Notes under the pieces: generated by a model
Seen by the model: only the letters and a program-made list of their open reading frames with translations
Told to the model about the DNA's origin: nothing
Database searches by the model: none
Program-made: the position numbers and the translations under genes
NCBI GenBank assembly: GCA_022708505.1
Contig: JAKIYP010000014.1
Coordinates: 1 to 41,452, forward strand
Direction: 5' to 3'
From: Bacteroidota bacterium
Lineage (GTDB): Bacteria; Bacteroidota; Bacteroidia; Bacteroidales; Paludibacteraceae
Length of the DNA: 41,452 nt
Part shown: in pieces, positions 1 through 8,887 of the stretch
How positions within the stretch are numbered: position 1 is the first letter of the stretch
Layout: the number at the start of each line of letters is the position of its first letter

Positions 1-640
1 CTTTGGTCAGCACCACAATATCAAGCTTATAATCCTGCATGAGGCGTGTCGCTGTTTCCGTTTCACTCATACCGTTCCACCCAAAAAGATTCGACACAAG
101 CACCACTTCATCATCATTAATTTTCAACACATTACATCTTTTGAGCGACTCTTCAATTAATGCCTTGGAATAGAAATGCTGACGGAGGTTGATGTCGAAT
201 ATTTTCATGGCATCAGCTGGTACTGAGTCTAAAAACTTATTGATTGTTGCATGTGAAACTGCACTGCGTTGAGCCAACGATCCAAAACAAACCGTTTTCG
301 TACGTTTTGCCATCGTCTCCAGTTCATCAGAGAAAGGAATGTTATCCCAGGCCACGCCTTCGCATATTTCATACTGAGGAATTCCTTTCCCGGAAAGAGT
401 TACCTGTACTGTTCCTGTGGGATAATTTACTTTCTCAATATGTGTACTAAGTCTTTTCTCATCAAGCACATGCAGAATTTCTTTGCCTAATTCATCATCT
501 CCAATGGCACTGACAGCACATCCATTTAACCCGAGCTGTGACACATGAAATGCGAAATTAGCCGGTGCGCCACCCAACACTTTGCCCTGTGGAAAAACAT
601 CCCACAAAATCTCTCCTATACCTATTATCATTTCTTTCAT
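1..640 (-). CDS. Fructokinase, PfkB/ribokinase family (C-terminus beyond window)
   Basis: The first 213 residues of a sugar kinase are visible; the 3' end of the gene runs off the left edge. The N-terminal PfkB signature is present as a GGAPANFAFH stretch near residue 24, followed by the ribokinase-fold sequence GCAVSAIGDDELG. The catalytic GxGD region and the ATP site lie outside the window, so they cannot be checked. The family phosphorylates fructose (or a related furanose) in the cytosol with ATP. The start ATG at 640 gives MKEMIIGIGEI, the normal beginning for this fold with no leader. It lies 44 bp after the MFS permease stop, so the two are probably co-transcribed. That neighbour and the GH32 genes make fructose the likely substrate; this is inference from context. 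Confidence 0.85.
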   Translation of the reverse strand, partial: MKEMIIGIGEILWDVFPQGKVLGGAPANFAFHVSQLGLNGCAVSAIGDDELGKEILHVLDEKRLSTHIEKVNYPTGTVQVTLSGKGIPQYEICEGVAWDNIPFSDELETMAKRTKTVCFGSLAQRSAVSHATINKFLDSVPADAMKIFDINLRQHFYSKALIEESLKRCNVLKINDDEVVLVSNLFGWNGMSETETATRLMQDYKLDIVVLTK

Positions 641-684
641 ACTTTATTTTCAAGACTATAGCCCGTCTCTACATTTTTTTAATT

Positions 685-2022
685 TTAAATCTTTAATTCA
701 GCTTCTATCTGTTCCAGCGATTTCCCTTTTGTTTCAGGAATCCATATTTTCACAAAAACAAAAGCAATAATACTGAATAATCCGAATATTCCAAACAGAT
801 AATTCAATCCCAAAGTACCCTGAATTACGGGGGCAAAGTACACAGTCAGAAAAGTACACATCCAGCTTACTGCCGTTGAGAACGACATGGCGAGTCCTTT
901 GATTCTGTTTGGATAAATTTCGGAAATAATAACCCACATGACCGGAGCAAAAGAGGCTGCAAAGAACGAAATATAAACCAGCAATGCAACTAAAACGCCT
1001 GCACCAAACTGAACTGGTTTTGAAAATTCCCAGGTGAGGTAGGCAAGTGAAAATATCATCCCTACAGCTCCCCATAACAAGAGGGTTTTGCGACCTTTTC
1101 TGTCCACAAGCCAAATGGCAACAATGGTCATTAAGAAATTTACCAGTCCGACAATCATGGCCTGCATCATGGAATCTCCTTTAGCTGAACCGGCTACCTG
1201 AAAAATATCAGGAGAAAACATGATAACGGCATTGATACCCGTGATTTGTTGCAGGGCTGCGATTAGCGTTCCAATCAACACAATTTTACCGGTTTTGCCT
1301 CTAAAGAGTTCACTTATTTTTACTTTTTGCTTACCCTGTTCTGCAAGTATCGCTTGTTCCATTTCCGGTAATTCAGTTTCAATTATCGCTTTACCACCAA
1401 TTTTTTCCAACACCTTAATTGCATCATTTCTTCGGTATTTCGACAACAACCAGCGCGGACTTTGCGGGAAAGAGCTCAGTAAGAAAATGAGGTATATAAC
1501 ACCAAAAACAGCCGGAACAGCCAGCATATACCTCCAACTATTTTCTCCCCAGTCCATTACCAGGAAATCAATCACATAAGCAACCACGATACCGATGGTA
1601 ATGGCAAACTGATTCATTGAAACCAGTGTTCCCCGTTTGGCTGCTGGTGATATTTCAGAAATATACATCGGCCCCACAACCGAGGTTGCTCCTACTGCCA
1701 AACCTGAAAGAACCCGGAAAATTGTCAGCATCAAAGAGGATTCTGACAAGGCGGATCCTAATGCAGAAATTATATAGACAACTGCCGTGAAAATCATGAC
1801 ATTCTTCCTGCCATATCTTTCCGTAAAATTACCTGTAAATAGCGCTCCGATTAAACACCCGATTGTAAGTAATGCTGCCACCGTACCCAACCCACTGTCG
1901 GTCAGGGAAAACTCCGCTTTTATCATATCCGTGGCGCCTGCGATTCCGGCCATGTTTAATCCGAACAGCAATCCTCCGTTTATCGCGACAAATGTTATCC
2001 AATATAAATATCTGTTGTTCAT
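685..2022 (-). CDS. MFS sugar porter, probable fructose importer of the inner membrane
   Basis: A 445-residue protein of the MFS sugar porter family, about the usual length, with twelve hydrophobic segments expected. Family motifs are visible: ERYGRKN after the second segment, RVLSGLAVGA followed by PMYISEISPAAKRG (sugar transporter signature), QQITGINAVIMFSPDIF in segment 7, DRKGRK between segments 8 and 9, and the PETKGKSLEQIE tail. It would carry a monosaccharide from periplasm to cytosol. The next gene is a fructokinase and the previous one a GH32 enzyme, the same order as BT1757-BT1758-BT1759 of the B. thetaiotaomicron fructan locus, so fructose is the likely cargo. The start at 2022 is ATG. 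The 197 bp upstream hold three short direct repeats and a heptad repeat tract. Confidence 0.9.
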   Translation of the reverse strand: MNNRYLYWITFVAINGGLLFGLNMAGIAGATDMIKAEFSLTDSGLGTVAALLTIGCLIGALFTGNFTERYGRKNVMIFTAVVYIISALGSALSESSLMLTIFRVLSGLAVGATSVVGPMYISEISPAAKRGTLVSMNQFAITIGIVVAYVIDFLVMDWGENSWRYMLAVPAVFGVIYLIFLLSSFPQSPRWLLSKYRRNDAIKVLEKIGGKAIIETELPEMEQAILAEQGKQKVKISELFRGKTGKIVLIGTLIAALQQITGINAVIMFSPDIFQVAGSAKGDSMMQAMIVGLVNFLMTIVAIWLVDRKGRKTLLLWGAVGMIFSLAYLTWEFSKPVQFGAGVLVALLVYISFFAASFAPVMWVIISEIYPNRIKGLAMSFSTAVSWMCTFLTVYFAPVIQGTLGLNYLFGIFGLFSIIAFVFVKIWIPETKGKSLEQIEAELKI

Positions 2023-2089
2023 ATAATTGTTAATTGTTTTATTATACTAAGTAATGTTATTTTAAAACCTCAAAAGAAAAATTTTAAAC

Positions 2090-2117
2090 CATATAAGGCA
2101 TATAAGTGACATATAAG
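2090..2117. repeat. Three CATATAAG direct repeats upstream of the MFS gene
   Basis: The octamer CATATAAG occurs at 2090-2097, 2099-2106 and 2110-2117 (spacing 9 and 11 bp), about 70-95 bp before the MFS start. Spacing of about one helical turn suggests a protein-binding array such as an operator. No matching -7 box was found nearby, so the role is inference. Confidence 0.45.
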
Positions 2118-2151
2118 CTAAAATAATTAGTTGGTTTAAGAGTTCAGATTA

Positions 2152-2219
2152 GCTGTCCCGCTTTCCGTTCTCCGCTTTTCGCTATTAGTTATTAGCTATT
2201 CACTATTACTAATTGATTA
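2152..2219. repeat. Low-complexity intergenic repeat tract with 7-bp period
   Basis: Between the GH32 stop and the MFS start lies a C/T-rich part (2158-2181, repeated CCGCTTT and CCGTTC pieces) followed by imperfect heptamers: CTATTAG, TTATTAG, CTATTCA, CTATTAC, TAATTGA from 2182 to 2216. It is non-coding. It may be a dispersed repeat of the genome or slipped-strand DNA; one copy in one window cannot decide. Confidence 0.5.
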
Positions 2220-3983
2220 CTATTTCAATTCATATATACTGATATTCTCTGCTTTCCATGCATTATCTTCGGTAAAAAATGTCAGCACATTATACCAGGA
2301 CGAAGGAAAATGAATATTAGTTAATACTGCCTCACCTCCATTGATAAATATCTCGGAAGAGGCTCTGTCGACCAGTAATTTCACCTGATATGTTTTGTTC
2401 ATTGATAGCGGGGCAAAAGGAACCGAAGCAAAATTGTGATGAAAGTCAGTCAAGCCCGATTGTTTTCTGTCAACCATCAGACTTTTCTGTTTTAAATCGA
2501 AGATATACCTGACTTTTTCGCCCTGCGTATTCGATATACAGAAACCGAACACTTTCGCGTCTTCAGGCCTGATGGTCATATTAAGCTCAAAAATGCCTTT
2601 TTTATCCTCCAGAATTTTATCAACAACCAGTTCACCCTGAATCAATCTGTCCGGAACAACTGTTTGTTTCCCACGCAGTTTTTCCACTTCCTTTACCGGA
2701 AAGTTTGTGATAATCAAATGTTTGCCATTGTGTTTCAATTCAAGTTCACGGGGGACAGTCATGGCACTTCTGAAGTACTGCGATGGCACGTCGTTGGCAT
2801 AGTCCCAATTGCTCATCCAACCCATGAAAATGCTTCGACCATCAGACTCAGGGATATTACTCCAGCTTACACCCGCATAATTATCCCGACCGTAATCCAG
2901 CCAGAGCGGATAAGGCAATTCATCAGCCACAAAGCTCTTTCCATCAAAGTCACCAATAAAATATTGCGTTGCCGAACCATGATTCGGCCCGCCCGGATTG
3001 ATACTCACCAGAAGTACCCATTTTGTGGCACCCTTATAGGTCAGTGGGAACAAATCCGGACATTCCCAAACCCCTGCATGAGAGCCAATACCGTTACCAA
3101 ATTCGCTCAGCAAAGTCCAGCTTTTCAAATCAGGTGAGCCATAAAAAGTAACTGTTTGTTTGGTAGCCAGCGACATAATCCACTTTCCGCTTTCAGCATG
3201 CCACATTACTTTCGGATCACGAAAATCAGGAATTCCGGGATTTGGGATTACGGGATTCCCCTCGTATTTGGTGAAAGTCCGCCCCTTGTCGATAGAATAA
3301 GCGATAGATTGCGTTTGCTCCTTCCCGGCACTTGTATAGATAGCAATCATGGCATTCTCACCAAAACCGGCAGTATTATGTACATCAATCACAGCACTTC
3401 CGGAGAAAATGGCACCCAGCGAATCAGGAGCCAGCGGTGTGGGTAAATAAGTCCACGAAACCAAATCCGTACTCACGGCATGTCCCCAATGCATATTCTG
3501 CCAGCGCGTACCATAAGGATTATACTGGAAAAACAAGTGATATTCCCCATCCAGATACACCATACCATTCGGGTCGTTCATCCATCCGTATTCAGGGCTG
3601 AAATGATATGCCGGCCGGAAAGTCTCGTTGTATTCGAACTCGAATTTATCAGATTGTTTGATGTTTTTGATGCCAAGGGAATGTTTGTCAACATGTTCAA
3701 AATCAAGAATAACTTCTTTCCCTTTATAGGCTTTAACATCGATCTTTACCCAATAATCAATTTGATGCTGAGCCAATCGCAGTACAATCATTTCCTGCTC
3801 ATCTTTATCCGGATAAGCTACTTTCATCCGGAATTCACGCCCTCTTTCTTCTACTGGCAATAGAACAAAATCACGATCTATTTTAACCTTTAACTGAAAG
3901 TGGCCTTCTTTTGTTGTATTTTTATTACATCCCGCTACAGTAATTATCAGGGATACTAATAAAATATTAATTATTTTTTTCAT
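2220..3983 (-). CDS. GH32 fructanase lipoprotein (exo-levanase/inulinase type)
   Basis: A 587-residue GH32 enzyme. A lipobox (TVAGC, Cys19) predicts SPII processing and outer- or inner-membrane anchoring. Residues about 25-115 form an extra N-terminal beta domain, then the five-blade propeller begins at YHFSPEYGWMNDPNG. The catalytic triad is complete: nucleophile Asp137 in WMNDPNG, transition-state stabiliser Asp256 in FRDPK, and acid/base Glu307 in WECPDLF. A C-terminal beta-sandwich with SSEIFINGGE follows, as in the family. The enzyme hydrolyses beta-fructosidic bonds, releasing fructose from fructan oligosaccharides. I use the ATG at 3983, one codon after a GTG. It follows the broken susD and precedes the MFS gene, as BT1759 does in B. 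thetaiotaomicron. Linkage preference (beta-2,1 or beta-2,6) cannot be read from sequence. Confidence 0.93.
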   Translation of the reverse strand: MKKIINILLVSLIITVAGCNKNTTKEGHFQLKVKIDRDFVLLPVEERGREFRMKVAYPDKDEQEMIVLRLAQHQIDYWVKIDVKAYKGKEVILDFEHVDKHSLGIKNIKQSDKFEFEYNETFRPAYHFSPEYGWMNDPNGMVYLDGEYHLFFQYNPYGTRWQNMHWGHAVSTDLVSWTYLPTPLAPDSLGAIFSGSAVIDVHNTAGFGENAMIAIYTSAGKEQTQSIAYSIDKGRTFTKYEGNPVIPNPGIPDFRDPKVMWHAESGKWIMSLATKQTVTFYGSPDLKSWTLLSEFGNGIGSHAGVWECPDLFPLTYKGATKWVLLVSINPGGPNHGSATQYFIGDFDGKSFVADELPYPLWLDYGRDNYAGVSWSNIPESDGRSIFMGWMSNWDYANDVPSQYFRSAMTVPRELELKHNGKHLIITNFPVKEVEKLRGKQTVVPDRLIQGELVVDKILEDKKGIFELNMTIRPEDAKVFGFCISNTQGEKVRYIFDLKQKSLMVDRKQSGLTDFHHNFASVPFAPLSMNKTYQVKLLVDRASSEIFINGGEAVLTNIHFPSSWYNVLTFFTEDNAWKAENISIYELK

Positions 3984-3998
3984 CACGTGGTGTTTTTG

Positions 3999-4025
3999 GT
4001 TTGCAGGTTCAAAGAACCTGCAAAC
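3999..4025 (-). terminator. Intercistronic hairpin between susD and GH32
   Basis: A perfect 12-bp inverted repeat, GTTTGCAGGTTC (3999-4010) and its complement (4014-4025), with a 3-nt loop, fills most of the gap between the susD stop and the GH32 start. No long U tract follows on the minus strand, so it may act as an mRNA 3'-end stabiliser or attenuator rather than a strong Rho-independent terminator. Confidence 0.6.
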
Positions 4026-4036
4026 ACGTCCAACAA

Positions 4037-5782
4037 TTATTCAGCATTTTCATACCCGGGATTTTGCTGATACAAACCACCGGAAAAATTAATCTGGGCC
4101 TGTGGAATAGGAAAATACTCATCTTTTCCGGCAGTAAACCGTGTTTCATCATTGAAATATGTTCTGAGCGCTTTTTCTGTGCTGATATAATCATTAATGG
4201 TTTCAGCAGCAACTCCCCAACGTACTAAATCAAAAAATCGTTCTCCTTCCATTGCCAGCTCCAGTTTCCTCTCAAAACGAAGCGCCTTACGGGCATACTC
4301 CTGTGTCCAGGTGCAATTTACGCCATCATTATACTCATCAATTACATAATTAGCGGCATTTACAGCTGAGTTGAGTTTTTTAACATAATTACTGTTTTTT
4401 GCTCTTTTTCTGACTTGATTTATCAAAGGTAACGCTTCGTTTTGGCGTCCGAGTTCAATCAAAGCCTCTGCTTTCCACAACAGTACGTCAGCATAGCGGA
4501 TTATCTGGAAGTTTAACGCACTGGCTCCCCACGGCCAGCCTTTTACCATATAGGGAGATCCCGGTCCCACCACAAACTTTTTACAACTATATTGTCCGTA
4601 TGTAGCAGGTTCCCTCGACCATCTTTCATCATAATTTCTGGTGTAATTTTTCCAGGGAATACCTAAACGACCCACTGTGAAGTCAAGTCTGGGATCAATA
4701 TTATACAAGAAACCATCTGTAGCCTTCAGTATATTGCCGTTTTTATAATTATCGAAGTCGGGAACGCCGCCCGCAGTTGTTTTATAAGAGTTGACAAGAT
4801 TCTGACTGGGTTGAAAAAATCCATCACCACCATATACCGGACCACGGGGGGTACATACCAGATTACTCCAATTGATTCTACCCAAATCGGTTCCATCTTC
4901 GATCGAATATTCAACACCAAAAACTGATTCAGCTCCGTGTTCATATTCTACCTCGGCCAATTGTTGAAAATCAGACAACAGCGAATAACCTCCGGCAGCT
5001 ACCTGGTCACATAAAGTAATGACCTCTCCCAGCAAGGTCTGATCGATTGCTGTAACCTGATTGTTTGCCGGATTCTGTTTGTAAGCTCTGTACAAGGTAA
5101 CCTTAGCCTGATAAGCCAGCGCGGCATATTTTGTTACACGACCCACTTCCGGTTGTGTCGGTGGAAGCAATTCAGCAGCATCTTTAAATTCGTTAGCGAT
5201 TTTTGCCAAAATCTCGTCTCTGGTAAATTCAACATTGGAAATATTGATATAATCTTTGGTTTCAACATTCTCATCAAAATAAGGAATCTTGTTAAATAGC
5301 CTGCTCAGTTCGAAGAAATAATGAGCTCGCAGGAAGCGCATTTCTCCCAAACGGACATTCTTCAATGGTACGTCTTCAACACTTACTTCGTTCAGTCTTC
5401 TGATTGCACTATTCGCCCTTTGCACACTGATATACATATGAAACCATTTACGATCCAGCAATCCATTCGTTGCATATACCCCGGTAAAAGTTTCAAAGGC
5501 ATGAAATTCCCAGATGTCTGAAATACCACCACCACCTTTATATGCTGTTTCTGCGCGGACATCGCCATAGATCCAATTGTTTGTCGGAGAAAGAAAGGCT
5601 AAATCATTCCCTTCGGGTCCGGCTAAAGCTGCATATGCCGACGTACATAAGGCATCGATTGCAGCCGGAGTACTTAAAATTTCATCGCTGAGTTTCCCTT
5701 GCGGCTTTTAATCCAGAAAATCATCACTACAAGCGAAGACTCCGAGGATTAATATCATTAATGTTACTAATTTAAATTTCAT
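4037..5782 (-). pseudogene. SusD/RagB-family fructan-binding lipoprotein, interrupted by an in-frame stop
   Basis: Reading from the ATG at 5782 gives a lipoprotein start MKFKLVTLMILILGVFACSD (lipobox Cys18), then DFLD, a TAA stop at 5710-5708 (codon 25), and then KPQGKLSDEIL and the rest of a normal SusD with no further stop or frame change until 4037. The full frame would encode 581 residues. The open part from 5461 (TTG) carries SusD features: helix-rich repeats, the RFERKLELAMEGERFFDLVRWG block and the C-terminal INFSGGLYQQNPGY. SusD is the surface lid of the SusC transporter and binds glycan. The stop sits where SusD proteins read FLDxKPQG, so a single substitution explains it. It lies 12 bp after susC. 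A reinitiated product would lack the signal peptide. It could be a real nonsense mutation or a sequence error. Confidence 0.85.
5708..5710 (-). other. Premature TAA stop at codon 25 of susD
   Basis: The codon after GAT (Asp24) is TAA, followed by AAG CCG CAA GGG (KPQG). Frame is kept on both sides, so this is a point change (for example from CAA, AAA, GAA or TTA), not an indel. Confidence 0.85.
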
Positions 5783-5794
5783 GACTGTCTGCTT

Positions 5795-8700
5795 TTAAAA
5801 GTTAAAATTAAATCCGAAAGTAAATGTACGGGGTAATGGATAAGGATATCCTAATCCTTCAGGATCGGCTCCGGTATATTTCGTAATTGTCAGCAAATCC
5901 TGACCCTGCAAATAGAATCGGATACTGGATGCTCCGAGTTTCTCTGAGACTTTTTTCGGCACACTATATCCAATTTGAATATTTTTCAATTTTACATAGG
6001 AACCATCTTCAATAAAATATTCAGAGGTACGGTTTTCTTCATTGGTATTCACTGCTGTCAAAGCCGGAATGTTCGAATCCGGATTTGTAACCGGATCAAA
6101 TGCATTTAACAAAGCTGTTCCGTGATTCCCTGTCCATAACTGGAAGAAATCAGTGTAGAACTTCGAATTATTCCAGGCTTTTCTTACTATACCATTCCAG
6201 AACATGGAAAAATCAAAAGATTTATAATTGACCGCAACATTCAATCCACCTACAAATTTCGGTAAATCTGTACCCAACCAGGTTCTGTCCTTGTCATTTA
6301 TTATGCTATCATTATTCAAATCAACGTATCTGATTCGACCGATTCCTTTACCTGGTTGACTGATTCCATCGTTTAACTCATCATCTGTTTTATAAATTCC
6401 GTTTGTTTTATATCCCATCCAGGAACCAAGCGGTTGTCCAACAATACTTTTATCAATTCCATTACCACCTCCCCAGGTATAATAAATATCTTCGGGAAGA
6501 TCAGTGATCACGTTCTTGTAAGCAGTTCCTGTGAAGGACACTTCATAAGAAAAATCCTTATTCACAACATCGCGCCAGGTAACAGTACCTTCTATACCAT
6601 TGTTTTTCAGAGAAGCTCCGTTATACGACATATAACCACCCTCCCCAATCACGGCAATATACGGACGATCAATCAACATATCATCGGTTTTCTTGATGTA
6701 ATAATCCAGGGTTAATGTCAGTCTGTTTTTAAGCATAGCAAGGTCAACTCCAACATTCGTTTGCGTCGTCACCTCCCACTTTATATCAGGATTACCTGAA
6801 CGTTGTTTAATGATACCGTTGTAGATTGTCCCCTGATTAATGCCGGCAAGATCGTAACCTGCTGTTGTGAGATTAAACAAATACTTTGTATAGGTTGCCT
6901 CATTATCCATTTGATCATTACCATTTTGTCCCCAACTTGCTCTAATCTTCAGGTCTGACAAAACATCAATTCCTTTCATAAAATCCTCCTCGGTAACCCT
7001 CCAACCTGCTGATACGGCAGGGAAATAGGCCGAGTTATTATTGGCGCCGAATCTGGATGAAGCATCATTCCTGATAGTAGCCGAAAACAAATAGCGATCA
7101 TTGTAAGCATAATTTAATTTACCAAAATACGAAACCAGAGTTGTCCGGTCTTTCAGTCCACCATTTGTCTGTGTACCCTCGCCTGCACTCAAATAGCGAT
7201 AATCCAACGATTCGACCAAATAGTCATCTCTCTGTGCATCCATAAATTCATAGATTGTTTCTTTTGCTTCCATACCGGCAAATAAACTCACATTACTTTT
7301 ATCGATACTAAAAGAATATGCGGCAGTATTCGACCAAATCCATTCCCTGTCGTAAGAAGATTTTACATATAATTTATTTTTGTCAACCACACGGCTGGAA
7401 CCTTCAGACCATCTGGGTTCAAAATTTGACAGAAATTCATTGCGGTAGTTCAAACCAAAATTACTTTTCAGGACAAAATTTTTAACCGGTTCTATTTCCA
7501 GAAACACATTTCCGAAGATGCGCCATTGACTGAGACGATTATCCTTTTGCTGATCAAGTAAACGTACCGGATTGGGTTTGTCGCCCAGCCCCTGAGTCGG
7601 CCCGGCATATCCTCCATTGATATCATAAACCGGAATCAGCGGATGTTGAGCAATAGTCAGTTCCTCTATACCTCCTGGTTTAAGCACTTCCGACCAGTTA
7701 CTTACATTCAGATTTTCCCCCAAACGAACCCTGTTTTTCAGAATACTATAGGTATTATTTAAACGAATATTAAATCGTTGGAAATTCGTATATTTAATTA
7801 ATCCATCCTGATCAAAAAAGTTAAATGAGAACAAGGAGGATGAATTATCTGCAGCTGTTGCAACCGAGATATTATAATTTTGCAATAATGCTCTCTGATA
7901 AACCTGATCCGCCCAGTTTGTATCTCCTGCAGGCATCGTTTTATCAATATCAATAAATTCCGGAATTACCGGAGTATCTCCATTTCCATATTGGTCATGA
8001 CTTGGTTGCACCCCATCATTCTGATAAGCTTTCCAGTAAACATCACCCCATTGTTGTGCATTAAGCAGCGGAATGTTGGTGTGATATTGCTGTGTAGTAA
8101 TCTGCCCATCAACATTTACCCTGGTTCCTTTTACTTTTCCTGATTTTTTAGTCGTGATAATGATTACCCCGTTGGCTGCCTGTGTTCCATATATTGATGC
8201 TGATGCCGCATCCTTCAGAACCTGTATGGATTCTACATCATTCGCATTCAAAAGCGTCGCGATATTAGCGCGTGTTTGCACACCGTCAATTACATACAAC
8301 GGGGCACTATTGTTAATCGTTGTTACACCCCTGATGGTTGCGGCAGTAGAGGTTCCACCGGGCTGACCATCTGTCGTGATATTTACTCCCGGCAATCGTC
8401 CCTGTAAAGTTGACATGATATTACCTGTCGGGATACTACTCACATCACTCAGTTTAACAACTGAAACGGCACCGGTAATTTCTGCTTTTTTCTCTGTCGT
8501 GTATCCGGTAACAACGATCTGATCCAGAAGAACTGCATCTGTATTCAAAACAACTTTGAGTTGTTTTTGTGTCCCAACTTTTATTTCCTGCATCTGCATC
8601 CCTACCATAGAGAACTGTAAAACAGCATCCTGAGATTTTACGGTAATCGAGAAATTCCCGTCGAGATTGGTAATAACTCCATTTCGGGTACCTTTTTCAA

Positions 8701-8851
8701 TCACGCTTACGCCAATAAGCGGTTGATTATCTTCCGATGATGTTACAACACCACGCACTTCAACCTGCTGCGCCATCACGACGATCGAAAAGATCATTGA
8801 GAATAACAGTAGTAACTGTCGAAGTCTGATTTTTTTGTTTTGTCTTTTCAT
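5795..8851 (-). CDS. SusC-family TonB-dependent fructan-oligosaccharide transporter
   Basis: A 1018-residue outer-membrane importer of normal SusC length. A signal peptide (about 1-27, ending VVMA) is followed by the carboxypeptidase-regulatory-like domain (about 30-110: VRGVVTSSEDNQPLIGVSV), the plug with VESIQVLKDAASASIYG and NGVIIITTKKS, and the 22-strand barrel ending in aromatic FGFNFNF. It imports oligosaccharides with TonB energy and normally forms a 2:2 complex with SusD. Here the partner gene directly downstream carries a nonsense codon. It lies 36 bp after a GH32 gene, in the same order as BT1763/BT1765. No promoter-like box was seen in that gap, so it is probably transcribed from further upstream. 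The fructan substrate is inferred from the neighbours. Confidence 0.93.
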   Translation of the reverse strand: MKRQNKKIRLRQLLLLFSMIFSIVVMAQQVEVRGVVTSSEDNQPLIGVSVIEKGTRNGVITNLDGNFSITVKSQDAVLQFSMVGMQMQEIKVGTQKQLKVVLNTDAVLLDQIVVTGYTTEKKAEITGAVSVVKLSDVSSIPTGNIMSTLQGRLPGVNITTDGQPGGTSTAATIRGVTTINNSAPLYVIDGVQTRANIATLLNANDVESIQVLKDAASASIYGTQAANGVIIITTKKSGKVKGTRVNVDGQITTQQYHTNIPLLNAQQWGDVYWKAYQNDGVQPSHDQYGNGDTPVIPEFIDIDKTMPAGDTNWADQVYQRALLQNYNISVATAADNSSSLFSFNFFDQDGLIKYTNFQRFNIRLNNTYSILKNRVRLGENLNVSNWSEVLKPGGIEELTIAQHPLIPVYDINGGYAGPTQGLGDKPNPVRLLDQQKDNRLSQWRIFGNVFLEIEPVKNFVLKSNFGLNYRNEFLSNFEPRWSEGSSRVVDKNKLYVKSSYDREWIWSNTAAYSFSIDKSNVSLFAGMEAKETIYEFMDAQRDDYLVESLDYRYLSAGEGTQTNGGLKDRTTLVSYFGKLNYAYNDRYLFSATIRNDASSRFGANNNSAYFPAVSAGWRVTEEDFMKGIDVLSDLKIRASWGQNGNDQMDNEATYTKYLFNLTTAGYDLAGINQGTIYNGIIKQRSGNPDIKWEVTTQTNVGVDLAMLKNRLTLTLDYYIKKTDDMLIDRPYIAVIGEGGYMSYNGASLKNNGIEGTVTWRDVVNKDFSYEVSFTGTAYKNVITDLPEDIYYTWGGGNGIDKSIVGQPLGSWMGYKTNGIYKTDDELNDGISQPGKGIGRIRYVDLNNDSIINDKDRTWLGTDLPKFVGGLNVAVNYKSFDFSMFWNGIVRKAWNNSKFYTDFFQLWTGNHGTALLNAFDPVTNPDSNIPALTAVNTNEENRTSEYFIEDGSYVKLKNIQIGYSVPKKVSEKLGASSIRFYLQGQDLLTITKYTGADPEGLGYPYPLPRTFTFGFNFNF

Positions 8852-8887
8852 GAGATTCTGACTTAATTGTTTTTAATCAATCACTAA

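Noticed and set aside
2182-2216. A CRISPR-like array in the heptad repeats
   Set aside because: The units are 7 bp, imperfect and without spacers; no cas gene is nearby.
4037-5461. A 474-residue SusD starting at a TTG
   Set aside because: It begins inside the SusD fold, without signal peptide; the true start is the ATG at 5782 with a lipobox, and the frame is broken only by the TAA at codon 25.
8852-8887. A separate promoter for the fructan SusC
   Set aside because: The gap is only 36 bp and has no TAnnTTTG box on the minus strand; transcription from upstream is more likely.
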